DNA of 64,000 bases from Syngnathus acus (Eukaryota; Chordata; Actinopteri; Syngnathiformes; Syngnathidae). Below the pieces are notes generated by a model. It was not told where the DNA came from. It did not search any database and saw only the letters and a program-made list of their open reading frames with translations. The stretch lies in the NCBI RefSeq assembly GCF_901709675.1, contig NC_051098.1, positions 6,152,000 through 6,215,999 of the forward strand, written 5' to 3'. Shown here piece by piece: positions 26,471-40,078 of the stretch. The position numbers and the translations under genes were made by a program. Position 1 is the first letter of the stretch. Each line of letters begins with the position of its first letter.

Positions 26471-29400
26471 CCATGTTTACCGTGTCTCTCATCATTCATT
26501 TCGTATTTCCTGTTTTCTAGAGTGAATCTTCGCATTTCATTCAACTAATAAGGAAACTATAAATCAATCAAGGTTCAATTTAAGTTCTAGATATTTTTAT
26601 GGATTTATTGATGATTGGTTTATTTATTTGTTCATTTATAATTTGGTTTTGTATGTCTGGGTTCTTTTGTGTATGTTTGAATTCTGATTATCAACATTGT
26701 TTTTATAAATGTGTGTGTAGATTAGTGTCATTGGGTTTTGGTACGAGAACCGGTCTGTGAACATTGAAATAAATAAATGAATTAAAAAAGCTGCACCTAC
26801 TTCATTATGATGGTTGCTCAGTTATGGTGTTGGGGAATCTTTGTTGCATCCGGCACATGGGGTCTTTAGCCTTTGCTGAGGATTCTGAAGACCGTCAAGG
26901 CATTCTGAAGTAAAATCCAATGGCCAACATTAGAAAGCTGAGCTGCACCCTGCAGGTCATCAGTCCTCCAACAGAACAGTGGCTTTTTATAAGCCCTATG
27001 ATCATAATTCCTTTGCATTTTTGTTGACGCAGGTGAGACAAACTCATACTAGACCAGGGTGTCCCAGCCCAGTTCTCATCAGACCTAATCCAGTTTTCTT
27101 ACATGCTGACCTGGTCCAACACACCTGATCCAATTTACCAGGTCATCAGCAACATTTGGAGAGACCTGACCAACAGTGTTTGTACAGTTGCCGGGCTACC
27201 ATAGCAGGTTTCTTCATGGAAAACGAAATGTCAATTTTCTGACGTTGAGTGTGTGTCATATATTGTTTTTCCTGGCTATGGCATGATATCTATCAGCTTT
27301 TGTCTCTTTTCATTGGAGCAACAAATATAGGACATGTATCCCTTGATCACAAGCAGCCTCATCTATAACAATTAGCTATGACAGCCTTTGCTTTATGTCC
27401 ACTTTGGTTTACTAGCTTTCCATCATCACATGTGAATGTAGGTTAGAATCAGGAAAAGAACAACTATGAATTGCTGATATACTTTTCACTATTCAGTTTC
27501 TATACAGTCACTGAAATATACGAAGACTGTACACGAAAGCCACAACTCAGTTGTCCACACTTTTTCTTTTTTTATATTGTGAACAACCAAAACAGAGTGA
27601 TAGTTATATCACTCACTGTTTGGATACAAACTCAGTAAGGATATCAAAAGGCAGATAGACATACTTCAACCAAGCAATAAAATATTTCCCATACATTGTG
27701 GATAAATGCAAAGTCCATATGGACATAAAATTCATGATACTATTTTAATAATTATAGTAAATACTGTGAACAAAACAGTTTATATCCTTTACTTGAAAGA
27801 GAATCCCTGGCCTATTTATATTCCTAGTGTCACGTTGTGTGTGCGTGTGTGTGTGTGTGTTTTTTTTAAGACAAATATGTTTATAGTTGTTGTTCACACC
27901 TGTATTTATAGAACGTGCAGTGTTAATATTTACAGCAAGGGAATGAAAAACAGAGGAATAGATAGTTAACACCATATTGCATATGTTTGACAGTTCACTA
28001 ACATAACAACACTGCGGCATTTGTCACACCTTGAGAAATATGCTTTCCATGTTGCTCTAAAAGGTGCTACTCTAAAGTGTTACTTGCTTTTTTTTATTGC
28101 AAAACATTTGATAATAATTTGGACTATTATTTTAAACTTTACAGGGTTTGCTACAAAGTGGTTTAAATTTGTGTAGTTTAAACTGACTCTTTTCATGTCT
28201 ATGAAATCACTAGATCTAAATCTGTCATTTATATTTGACGTGTTCCTACCTCACAATATTCCTGCAATGCTGGATAAATATGTATTCTGATGTGGACAAA
28301 TCCAGGCTTGTATATTTTCTGTCAATTGATCTTGAGAAAAGAGAGGAATCTGAACTCACAATCTATGACCCCCCCTTTCTGTTGCATCCCAATTGTCTCG
28401 AACAACACAGTTTCACCTTCTCATTTGTTTTTCATTCATTTCATGTCCTTCAACTATTCTTCTATTTCTTGTCAAGGGGGGGGGCTATGTTCTCATTTGA
28501 TATGTCGGCCCACCTCCTTGATTTGCTGCTGAGATGTTACTATGGAAACAAGACTCTACTTCACCTCAAATAGAAGTTTCCTCGACACTCCGTGAGTGTG
28601 TGAAGCAGTTGAGAGCATGTGTGGGTGCAGGCCTATGTCAAAATTCTTTTACTCAGTTTCGATTTGATTGACTCTTAAACAGTGTAAATTGAGTCGAGGA
28701 ATGAGTTGTCCCCAACTCAAAGTTGTTCATACACTAAAGGCAAGAGGCAGTCAGGCATGGACACTTGAAAATGTAAGGAAAATGGAGACGACAAAATTAA
28801 AACTTTGGCTTGATTCATCTAAAGATCTTTAAGATGAAAAGGTGATCAAGAATTAAGCTTTTTATTTTGTGGTACACTGTTATCAAAGAAAAAGGATGAT
28901 GGTTTTGAGGGTCTAAATCGATGATCTTAATGTCGTCAATCCTGTCAATGGCAGTTATTTGCACCAAAAAGTAAGTTCCAACTGTCACACATAATAAGCA
29001 TTATCCTCCAGAACCTTGCAGTATATTTCATGCCCTAAAGTAATATAATATGTACCTTTCATTCACAGGAAGGGCTCAAACTATAATTTAAAATCAGGCC
29101 ATTAAGAACTAGTTGGATGAAGCGATGACTGAATGTGAAACATAATCTAAGCCATACCCACATATGCAAATCTTTGGAGGTCAAAAAGCATTATTGTTTT
29201 AATCAGTCAGTGCATTTGGCTGAATGAGTCAGCAAAGACAAGCAATTCTCTCTACACATCACCAGAAACATTCCCATGCTGATCAGGAAAGATGTGTTAG
29301 TCTGTGAAAGTCTTATTGAGGGACAGAAAAACTTTTGCATTTGTTGCGTGTAGATTCATGCGCGATTTCTACACACAAAAATGTCGGCAGCATTAATGAG

Positions 29401-31314
29401 ATTTACCGTTGCTTTATCATTCTTTCAAAAAATTAATCCTTACTTTTCAAAGTATTTTCAATTTTATCATTAATTACAGCAGTGGAATGTAAATGGATAT
29501 ATAAAGTCAACATCTGCAAAAAAAAAACAGGTGTTGAGGTTGCAAAAAAGGACCAAGAGAGACTTAATTTTAGATTATTTATAAACATTTAATGGAAATG
29601 AATACATGTACAATTCAAAACAATATTTTTCATGAACAGCAGAACATGCTCACATCATTTCTTTGATTAAATTACTTTTCAAAGTCTTTTCAAAGTGTCA
29701 AAATAAATAAATAAATAAATAAATGTTCCTAGAACAATCAAGATGGATTCAGAAAAGAGCTCTTCATGTACAGCCAGACAAAAAAGTAACTGAACCCAAA
29801 TACGTATGTTCGGAGAACTGACTTTGCCCCCATCAGATTTACCAAAACCATGTTAGACAAGTGATCCAGTGGTTCCAGCAATGTGTAAAATCTAGACGAA
29901 TTTGTGCCATCAAAATGTCAGAAGTGTTGGGGACATGTGAAAGGAAACACCCTCCATGGGCTAGAACACACTCTGTGGCTCTGAGCAGTCTGTCAAATTA
30001 CCAAACAGGCTTTTAAAAAAAGGCTTCCACTGGCACCAGAATCAAGATGTGCCAGTTTTTATACTCGAGCACAGCTGTGCCGTCTACAAATATAGAGCAC
30101 TAAAAGAATACAAATCTTTTCTTGGATTTCTCTGACTGCTTAGCAATTACAATAATATAATATTCATAATATATAATGTATTTTTTTCCTCAAGCTGCCT
30201 GTGAAAATGACAGAGGCAGTGGCACTCAGCCATTCTCTGTTGTCAATCTGCTAGTAGGGGTAGAACATTTCCCCGACTGCATCTCACATTACTGCTCTAC
30301 CCCACTATTGGCTATTGCTTCTGTTTTCATAAAATGTATCCCTACCAAAGCCAAGAAGTTCTCCTGTCTAATCCGCATAAAATAATTATTTTAATAACTT
30401 TAGGCAAGACAGTATTATGAAAAATGCCTATTAGGTGGGATTTATGGGGCTTGTTTTATTCAGTGAACCTGTGGCTAGAGTAATATTTGCATTTTACCAA
30501 TGAGAAACATATTACCTTGTTAAAATATGACTACCTTACTCCAATATTTATTTGAAAAAGAATGCGGGCTTGCCACTGTTGATCCCTGTAGCTCTGTCTC
30601 TGCTATTTGTCAAAATTTAGTATGTTCATTTTGCATGCATGCACACATATCTATGACTTGTTTTTCCTGGAAATGTATTCTTTAGCACATCATCTTTCTA
30701 TATCAAAAGAATGTTCGTTGTGTATAGCAGACTGCAGAGTGTGGATTCTATGCAGGGCTCTCACTCACTTTTCTATTTTGCAACATGCCATATGTTGTGA
30801 TTGTTTAGGTCAACCTTGAAGGCAGCAGGAAAAAAGATACAGTTTGGAATTCATTGGATTGGAATGTTGAATCTTACTACAAGTCCCACTTTCAAATCAT
30901 GCCAATTAAGTAATAACTTTACAGTCATTGGATTACATGAATTTCATTGATTCATTTCAATGTTTGAGTGTTCTCAGATTATGCTTTAAGAAAGAGGGAC
31001 AGCGACATGAGTGGAGCAGAGCCAGTAGGTACAGATGGAACCCCCTGGATGGGTCATACGAAACAACCAGGCTAACAGATGGTGATGAGGAGGCGGTGGC
31101 TTGCATGGAATGGATCTCCAAGGATATCACGAACCAAATGGAGAGTGGCTGGCAGAAAGCAGAGGTGGGTTGCACAACTGCAGATCTGAGAGAAGTAATG
31201 GGGTGGGGACATTTAAAAGGACAGAAGATGAGGTGTCACAAAGTGAGAAATTAACGAACAGAACAATTGATAATAGAATATCAAACACGTGTTTTACACA
31301 TACTAATCAGTAAC
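26471..31314. other. No gene recognised
   Basis: Non-coding, with the repeat remnant at 27054-27195, a GT run at 27838-27860, and an AAAT tract at 29702-29724. A 108-codon open frame at 30928-31254 just upstream of the LINE scrap has no recognisable domain and may be older LINE sequence. Confidence 0.55.
27054..27195. repeat. Probable interspersed repeat remnant
   Basis: CAGGGTGTCCCAGCCCAGTT and CTGGTCCAACACACCTGATC resemble a common fish interspersed repeat with CAGGG termini. The right end is not clear. Assigned by eye only. Confidence 0.35.
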
Positions 31315-31515
31315 AACCCGAGACAAGATCCTAAAACTTGCAGACAAAACCGCAGTCACCTGCCGAATCCATTTTGCAGCCTTTAGAAAATGAAGCCCAA
31401 CGTTCCCAAGACACTAGCGATGATGGTGGATTTTCAAAGACTGCTCTTCCCTGCTAAACATCAACCCCATCCTCAAAACGACCCAGCAGAGGCTGTACAA
31501 TAGCTATAAGAGCTG
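31315..31515 (+). mobile_element. L2/Rex1-like LINE scrap (reverse transcriptase thumb)
   Basis: Two blocks are readable: NVPKTLAMMVDFQR at about 31399-31440, like the family's NVSKTKEMVVDFRR, and LKTTQQRLY at about 31473-31499, like LKKAQQRLYFLR. The segment between them in intact elements is shortened. A preceding DKILKLADKTAVTC may be the decayed ADDT box. It is non-functional. Confidence 0.5.
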
Positions 31516-31794
31516 GTGATTCAGCCATTAATCACTTCTGTGTTCATCCATGAGGGCTGACCCAGTGATCAGAAACAAGGCCCAAAAACAGATTGCAGTG
31601 GCCGGTGAGGACAGCAGTAGTAATCACTAGGACTCCTACCTACTGTGACCATGAAGAAGTGTGGAGAAAACAATCAGACAGTGACAGAATTCTGGACAGA
31701 TTTATCTACTGTATCTATCAAACATTAGTGGCAATATTTATTATCTTTGGAAGTTGTATTGTATTTATTTATTTGTAAAATAAAACAGCGTTTT

Positions 31795-31860
31795 ATATAT
31801 ATATCTATATATATATATATTATATATATACTACACACACATACATACACACATACATAC
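31795..31860. repeat. (TA)n and (CATA)n tract
   Basis: TA-rich run followed by ACACACATACATACACACAT, directly bordering the reversed SINE fragment at 31860, whose tail it may derive from. Confidence 0.8.
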
Positions 31861-32042
31861 CATTTTCAATAGCACTTGTCCTCATTATGGTCGTGGGAGG
31901 GCTGCAGCTTATTCCGGCTGCTTTCGGATAAGAAACAGGTCAATTTCATGACGAGTAGGTCAAAGCACTATTCAAATTCAAATATACACTTACATTGTAC
32001 CCTGAGAAAACCCATCGCAAGCACAAGGAAAACAAACCAAAA
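31860..32042 (-). mobile_element. SINE fragment (3' two-thirds, reversed)
   Basis: CATTTTCAATAGCACTTGTC starts the reversed tail; GAGAAAACCCATCGCAAGCA near 32002 matches the reversed GGGTTTTCACCGG block of the fuller copy. It is diverged, with internal deletion. Confidence 0.55.
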
Positions 32043-33567
32043 CACAAAATTATTTTTTTCTGTGTGCCAGATGTGCAAACCAGTAATTAGCGCAACAACA
32101 ATACACATTGTTTTACAATAAGTAGAGGAACATCACAACCTGGAAAGAATTAATTCCTATTTTGTCATTTTAGTGTGAAATGTGACTGGAATTCCAATGA
32201 GAGAGAATTTTGGCCTGTGCCAAAGGAAATCTAAATCATTTTGATTTCTCAATTTCTGTGGGCTGTTAAGAACTTCCCTCTTGCTTATGCTATCTACTTG
32301 TGTATATTATGCACAGTCATTCGAAATTCAGGTTAATACATCATTAAAGTATTGAGAACCTCAATTAAATGTTATGGTTGTGTGTGCATTTTCTTATTTG
32401 TGTTTTTCAGCAATTCAATAAACCTTCTTTTCAGGATATAATCTGAACAGCATTAGCAGGATGCTCCAAATTCTAAGGCGTACTTGGGAGTTGTGCCGAA
32501 AACGCACACACCTACGATGAAACACAGCTGATGCTACTAGTTTGTTATGCTTGAGATTTTGGCATGGATAGACATGGAGAAAATTACGACTGTACCTTAC
32601 CCCGACATAATGTGAAAGGCAAATAAAAATGATCTACTATTGAGAAGCAACACAATTGTAATTTTTGCTCTAGTTTCCACCATCTGCTGCTTTCATTAAT
32701 ACTTCAGGAAGGGACAAAGACCTCTCACACCCATGGCCCTTTGCTTTACTTCAGGGAATTGGACATGCTGTCCTAGTCCTTGTTTTACAACAAACAATTG
32801 GTGGTCATGACTTTGGTTTTGGGTGTTTCTTCAGATTTATGCCCCCCCCAGAACACACACACACTTCCTTTTTACACCGATATCCTCAGATGGATGGTCA
32901 AACACTTACTATATCTTATTGCATAATAACAGTGCAAGATCCAACTGATTAAAATCCGTCCAACTACGGAGAACTGTCTTACTCCTTCATAAATGAAATA
33001 AATAAATAGCAGTTGCGAGATGCTAGAAATGATTTCTGGATCAAACGTGGATTTGTTTATTTGTTGAACAGTACTAGGGATTGTTGGCATTGTTTGAGGA
33101 GATATTCAGTGATTTAATCATTTGTACTCATGGCAGGACATACTACGGAGCAATGTGAGGATTGGCGTATGTATGCGAGTATGAATTCATTTGGAAAAAA
33201 ATCTGTATGAAAAACGCAAGTGGAATGACGCTATTTCCATCACTGCTGTAAAAGGGAGTTAATCTTATAAGAATTTGAGGAAGGGTGTTCAAAACAGCAG
33301 TGTCCTTATCAAGTGCAAGATAATGTGCGAGAGTGAGGGACTTAGTCACCACAAAATTAATGTATGCCTTTGTTTTCATGAACATGTCATTAAAGAGTAA
33401 ATATATGACAACACTAATGTGTATTTGGAGCTCTCATTGCACATGATGGATGGAATTAAAGTAATTGCCTTTGTCTATTTAAATCAATTATGAAACAAAA
33501 GAGTATGGAGTCGTGACAGATTGCAATGCCAATCTTCACATTATTCTTTCCTGTCTGTGACTTCACA

Positions 33568-33573
<6 letters not shown>
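32043..33573. other. No gene recognised
   Basis: AT-rich non-coding DNA; nothing further identified. Confidence 0.6.

Positions 33574-33654
<81 letters not shown>
33574..33654. repeat. (TG)n microsatellite
   Basis: About 40 uninterrupted TG units, likely length-polymorphic. Coding frames through it are spurious. Confidence 0.97.
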
Positions 33655-33657
<3 letters not shown>

Positions 33658-34349
33658 CATGTGTACTGTCATTCCCCACATCTTCCTGTAATCCATGAGC
33701 GCATGACCTTTTCCTTGGAAATATCATCTCCATTCATTCCACTTCAATGCTGACGTTCCCTCCACAGACTTAATATGTGGTATTGCTGACACATTTTTGT
33801 GTACATTGCTACGTATGTGTGAGTGTGTTCCTGCTTAGGAACAGCATTGTCTTCTTTTGTCCAGTTCAGTGACTCTCACTCTCACATTTGGTGTGTCCAT
33901 GGATCAGGACCCTTGTAAGGACAGCGGCATGGTGCCTTCTATTTGGAGTGAGGTTGTGGCCCTTGCTTGTCTACCAGTTGGATAAATGGTATAACAAAAA
34001 AAAAAGCTTTCAGGATGCTAGAACACAATCTTTGAAATGGTGTTCTGGTCATTCTTCACAGTGCAGCGTGGTAATTTTTAAAACAATGGCTTTAGTTTGG
34101 CTTTCTGTTTTTTGATCTCTGTACTGTTCACTTGGTTATTTTTTTCCCACTGAAACTGAACAGTGCTTAAACTCTCGCCACAGTTCACTTTACCTGCATC
34201 CGGCTCAAATTCAGTTCAGACGTTTTTAAAAAAGCCAATGCCTTCTGGGATCAGACAGAAATATGCATATCCCAGAGAGAGAGAATAAGAGTGAGAGAGA
34301 GAGTTGTTGGGTAACAATGTAGTTTAAAGTAGCCCGTATGTGTGGAGCA
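33655..34349. other. No gene recognised
   Basis: Non-coding; a GA-rich run at 34277-34302. Confidence 0.6.
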
Positions 34350-34622
34350 GGTATTTTCAACTAGTTTTGTCCAAGGGACCATCATTACAACCCAGAAGCA
34401 ACTCGGCGACCACTGCTTTGGCGGAATATACACAGACCCACACAGGCTATTTATTTGCATGATTTACCAAATTAGCTGGAAAATAAATCAAGTCTATATA
34501 ATACATCAAATTTGTTTTTAAAAAAAAATATATTTTCCATTTCCAATTTCATGGACTACCTGCAACACTGGCACAGACCACTAGAGGGCCGCGGACCACC
34601 CATTGACAATTCCGGGTGTAGA
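34350..34622. mobile_element. Second, older hAT-like remnant
   Basis: The left part reads GCAGGTATTTTCAACTAGTT...CAAGGGACC; the right part reads CACTAGAGGGCCGCGGACCACCC then TTGACAATTCC. These are the usual inner ends of fish hAT relatives. It lies 20 bp from the hAT-like MITE at 34641, suggesting clustered or nested insertion. Confidence 0.4.
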
Positions 34623-34640
34623 GTATAGGCTACACTGTAG

Positions 34641-34980
34641 CAGGGGTGTCAAACTCAGTTTTTGTCACGGGCCGCATCGTAATCGTAATTTCCCTTGGAG
34701 GGCCGTTATAATTGTCAACGTCTTCTATATACGGTGTAGGCTACAAAACAAACTGATGAATAACGAGTTTTGAAATTAGAGACTAGTAAAAACTGTTCAA
34801 ATATTTTAAAAAGACAAACAGTAATAAAATTGCAAGCAATATCTCCATTTTTTTTTAAAGTGAAGACAATTTGTAATGTTGGTAATGATACAAAGTCTAT
34901 GCAAAATTTGTCGTTGCGGGCCACATAACATGATGTGGCAGGCCGTATCTGGCCCCCGGGCCTAGAGTTTGACACATATG
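34641..34980. mobile_element. hAT-like MITE
   Basis: It starts CAGGGGTGTCAAACTCAGTT and ends CTAGAGTTTGACACATATG. The sub-terminal GGGCCGCATCG and GGCCCCCGGGCC stretches are a hallmark of this widespread non-autonomous family. The last few bases of the right end have decayed and I see no clean 8-bp target duplication. Confidence 0.65.
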
Positions 34981-37747
34981 GGCTACAGCAAGTGTGCTGG
35001 CCTCCATCCACCCATTGTTTCTCTCTTGGGCATAAGGCAGAATACATGGTGGTCAGTCAGTAACCATTCATACTCACATTGACCACATCACTGAGCGGAA
35101 AGTGAACCTCTGCTATTTGCACTGAACTCAAGTCAGGGAGACATGCAACTGCTCCAGCAAAGATTGTAATCCGCATTTCCTGACAATGTGATTTACATAC
35201 GTGCAAACCACGACTCAGACGTACTAACCGCTTCTTTACTGAGACGCCTATTAATAATAGTACATATAAAGTTTATCAACAGCATTTGTTGTCATACTCA
35301 GTATATTATTTCGGTTACATGACATTCATAGTTGGTGTGCCTTTCAGTCATCTGTTGGACATTTGATTTGCAGTGTGACGGGAACATGGCGCTATTGTGG
35401 CCTTTCACTGCTCCTCCTGGCCTGTGCCTGCGTATGGGAGGGCTTGTGTGTCACTCCTTTCACTCATCTGGAAGCAGCTTACTCCACTGAGCTGCTCCAC
35501 TGGCTGCAATCCCAAGCAAACCAAAGCTCTCCTCTCCATGCCACCAATCAAAATTGGCCCATCTTTTCAATCTTCCCTCTCCAGCCAGCTTTGAAACTCT
35601 GTATATCATTTCGCTTTTTTTACCCCCATTCATTTTGCACTTCTTTCATTTCACTCTAGTCTATTTTCAAAGTTACTTGAAAACATCACCCAACCCCCCA
35701 AATCACTTCGGCCTTTTTTCCCTCTCTGAAACCTGTTTATATAAGGTTAATCTGCCTTTGACAAAAGGATGCCCCTCTGCTTCTTTGGATGTCTCAGAGA
35801 AATGCTTTGAAAAATGTGTGGAAAGGATTAAGGTAAGACCCGAAGCCAGCACTAGCTCTTTCTATTTCTCTTCTCTCAACTCTTGAGCCCACAAACTAAA
35901 AAGAAACTGATGCAGACAGGCAGACCCCATTCCACTGAGCTGTTTGCTCATCGAAGCTACGGACTCATACAACTTTTCTTCATGCCATCATATGGCTGAA
36001 TTTTGTCATTAAAAATCAGGCATGAAATTTGATGATTGAAGAAATATAATAAAAACACAACTCCATGCAACCAGTCCACTGCTGACAGTTTTCTGACATT
36101 CTTGTTCACACCACCTTACTCATTACCCCCAAACTCGCATTCTGATAATTTCATCTTTCTCTAATTGCTTCCTGCCATTGTTCAGCGATGTTGTTCTTTG
36201 TGCAAAGCAAAGTTCAGACTGAGCAAACTGTGTGCAAATCAAGTGCAATTAAAGGGGCTATCACCAGCCGCGGTTTGTTCTTTTTGAATCCAGCCATGAA
36301 TATTCTCTGAATATAGGTCAAAATGGGATTGCCATTATGTCATTGCAATCTGTTTTTGTTTGTGTTCCATTCATCCAGTGAGCAGTCAAGCGTCGCTCTT
36401 CCGCATGTTCTGCACACCGTGTGTGTTAAACAGAAACAGCCAGTTTTGCAAACATAATTGAAAATAGACCTGGCACCAGCAGACATGAGGCCAAATCTTC
36501 TTTCAAGCCGAAACAAGCCAGAGTAACAAGCGAAAACCCAGAGCAGGGGCTGATCGTGGGATTCCAGCTGTGATCGGCTCCCCACTCGTCCTGCGGTGTG
36601 CAGGGATTCTCAGGGATAAGCGGGGCAGCAGAGGGACTTTGGGCTTTGGTGAATTGCAGGCAAAGCTTTAATGTTGTTGTTTTTTTCCACTGCCATATCC
36701 AAGATAGACCTTGAATGTGACAGATTCCGGATTTGTGTCCGGGCTGAACTAATTGAGTCCCCTAAAAACCTTGCTGCCCTGACTTCAGCTCAGAGCTGGC
36801 ACACTAATACACACAGAGCAACATATGCAGACATCAACACAAATGCGCGAGGTCCCTTTTGTCTCTTTTCCTGCCAACCCCTAATCCTGCTTTACCAGTT
36901 GCAGAATAAGAGTGTGTGTGAGAATTCCTCCCTTCTATTCTCTTCCAATTCACTTTTCAATTTCAAGGTGCTTTGCTGGCAACAATATGCGCTTGCGATG
37001 CCAGTCAATTAGCACGAAAAAATGCTTTCACAGCAGAAAATGACCAACTTATATTATATTATGCTCAACAAATATGACGGAAATAAATATGAAAGTATTA
37101 AAAAGGCTAATGTTTTCTCTATTCTGTACTCCACTAAATTACACAAACGCAAGATGAACTCGCCAATGCAGCAATACAAGAGCGATCACAGCGGAAATCA
37201 TTTTAATGGAAAATGATTGTACAGTACCTCTTTGACCGCCCAAAAGGGAGTTTGCTTATCCAACAATGGCAGCATAAAGGTGCATATAAAGTGAATATAA
37301 TATACTGAAGCGATAAATTTTCTCAAGTGAAGTTAAGAATTGAAAGTCAATCCTTTGCAGAATGTCTGATGTTCTTTGAATGGTGCTCCGCAGTTCATTT
37401 TCAATTCTCTTTGAACGAGAGTAAAATAAATTGTGAGAACATAGCGCTGCTGCGATAACACTCTCTATGGGTGAGTGGGCAGGGGTCAGAGCATGGAGTT
37501 GAATTAATTATATGGATGACAAAGGAAGGTGGAAACGTATCATTGCCTTAATTTTATTTTTATCTTGTTTTGTTTGACGCCCCCCCAGATATCTAACTGC
37601 TATCAGCACCCGACTATATGAACGAACAAGTACGCTATCTGATTGGTGATATATGGAAACTTATGTTGCTCTTTCACATTTTAAATTGCACTTATACGTA
37701 TATGTTCATATTTTGTATTCATTACTTCCAGATTATGCACATAAAAC
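34981..37747. other. No gene recognised
   Basis: Mostly unique non-coding DNA. A 98-codon frame at 35363-35659 begins with a hydrophobic stretch resembling a signal peptide but has no downstream domain or clear donor; treated as chance. Confidence 0.55.
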
Positions 37748-37868
<121 letters not shown>

Positions 37869-38099
37869 ATATTTAGAGATCCGAGCCGCCAGTGTGTTTG
37901 TGTGGGGGGGCACAGGCATCTTGGTAGGTGGGCATGGGCCCTATGGCTCGCTGGTCGGAATAGGTCTGCTGATAATACAGAAAGAGAGAATGCCAGAAAA
38001 GCCATAGGAGTATATATATATATTTTTTTTTTTTTGTCAGTTTGTGCATGGTCATATGTTACATTGTTAATAAATTGATGACAAATCTACCTGACCAAT

Positions 38100-38182
38100 C
38101 AGTGAGTGAGTGAGTGAGTGAGTGAGTGAGTGAGTGAATGAGTGAGTAAGAGAGAGAGGGAGAGGGAGAGAGAGAGAAAGTC
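38100..38182. repeat. (GTGA)n with following (GA)-rich run
   Basis: About twelve GTGA units with two interruptions, then GAGAGAGGG-rich DNA to about 38180. Confidence 0.93.
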
Positions 38183-39302
38183 TTGAGTTTTTCTGGTTAG
38201 CAAGCCCGCGGCTGCTGGCTGAGTGGTTGCCATGGAGTTTTGACATCATTTCAGTAATGAAAATAGATGAATCTGTGAAGTCAATATGGGCAGATATGCT
38301 CGGGGTGGTGTAGAAAAAAAATTGAACAGCACTCATTGAAATAACCTTCACTTCCTGCTGAGTCACACACTTAGACATACATACGCACGCACGCACGCAC
38401 ACACGTACACAAATGCATACGCGTGCACGGACACTCGCACCCACTCGACCACACAGGTACAGAGATTGAATCATTCTGAATGTTCTTGTATAGAACCAAA
38501 ACTATCAGCAAAGTCGTGAACAAATCATTTATTTACATCATCATATAGTCTGATTCATCTACACATGGGGTTTTAATAGTGGATGTGAAATGCTGGATCA
38601 TTTATAAATACCACAGTTTCCCATCTCCAGAACCACAAATATGATGTTAAATGATAGCATGATGACGCATGTGGTTGGCAGGGCTGTCTCATAGTTCAAC
38701 GTCGTGGGTCCAAATCTTTGCTTGGACCGCTATGTGTAGTCTGCATCAACATCAGCTTCAGTACACTATCAAATGGTGAATAAAAAGCTGCTAGAATAAC
38801 AATGTCAAAATTCTTCCCAGTTGTGATCGAATAAATTGCACAGAAGGAGATAATCATTCAGAGCCTCACTTCAGATTAAATGTTGCAACCAAAATTCCGT
38901 AAAGACCCCTCAAGGAATATTCAACAGGAAGCCATGGCCAAAAATAGGTGAACAAAACAACACGGACAGAGCTGCAAGTGGGTGAGATGGACCAAGGGGG
39001 GTGGGTGGATGCTTCTGAACAAAAAGATTATAGAGATGGATACTGCCATCATATAATATAATAACAATGTTTTTGAGTGAAAGGACAGAAAAGTCTTTAT
39101 AATTACAACTGTATCAACGCCCATTCTTATAACATGTCGACAACAGTATTGTAGCCACTGGCAATCAAACTAACTTGAACTAACACAAAAAAGTGGAGCT
39201 TCTCATTTAAACTGAGTCAAACATTTTATAGAAAAAAAACCCAATTAAAAAAACAAGCTGCAGGATTTTTTTTTTTTTTTTTTTTTATAATTTCATCCCA
39301 AA

Positions 39303-39345
39303 TGTGAGGAGAAGTGGATTGGAAAATAGATGGATAGATGTTTGA
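39303..39345 (+). mobile_element. SINE tail scrap
   Basis: TGTGAGGAGAAGTGGATTGG followed by AAAATAGATGGATAGATG matches the last ~40 bp of the SINE family (GGACAAGCGGCATAGAAAATGGATGG). It follows a long T run at about 39268-39290. Confidence 0.4.
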
Positions 39346-40045
39346 TGGGAATGAAATCAGGGCTCCCTTGTGGTATTAATTGATACAAGTCAATATTTAT
39401 TGGCAATTTATACACATTATTATAAAACGGGAAGGTCCCACATTAAAGCTTTTCAACGTTAAAGGTTTGTGAAATTAAAATTGAAAACACAACCAAAGTG
39501 TGAGCTCAAGGCTGGGAATATTGCCACAGCAACTGCCCCTGAAATTTTAGAGTACATTTGTATTCAGACCTACATGGTAAAATGTGCCTAGACTGCGGGT
39601 AGGGGAAATTATAAGTGCATAGCCAATAAAGTCAGAAAAGGATAGCCAAGGGATGGCTGGCAAAGAGGCTTGTGAGCAGCATTGAACTGGCAATTTAAGT
39701 GTAGCTTTACACAGCAACATCCCAATAACGGGCTCTTAGTTTTCTCTTTAGTTCCACTATCTTTGCATACAAAGGATATTGTTGTCAAAATGATCCTCAG
39801 CCACATAGATCTAAAAAAACAAGTAATACCACAGGAATAATTTGGTAGCAAAAGTAAGTCTGCTGGCAACAGTATTGATGAAGTAAACGTACACTTGTTT
39901 CTTAACAGAAAATGTTTTTTTCCCCTTTTTTTCACAAACTGTACTCAGATTGCTATTAGATACTAAATCTTGATGATATATTTTGATATTAGACAAAATA
40001 AGGTTGAGCCTGGTACACACGAAGATAACATGTTTCTATACAAGG

Positions 40046-40078
40046 CAATGCAATGCAATGCAATGCAATGCAATGCAA
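40046..40078. repeat. (CAATG)n pentanucleotide repeat
   Basis: Six tandem AATGC/CAATG units, an uncommon five-base period for this window. Confidence 0.9.

Noticed and set aside
30928-31254. 108-codon open frame beside a LINE scrap
   Set aside because: No motif of a known LINE ORF or host protein could be read in it.
35363-35659. Signal-peptide-like hydrophobic frame
   Set aside because: Only the first 30 codons look plausible; no following domain and no clear donor; a secreted-protein first exon is possible but unsupported.
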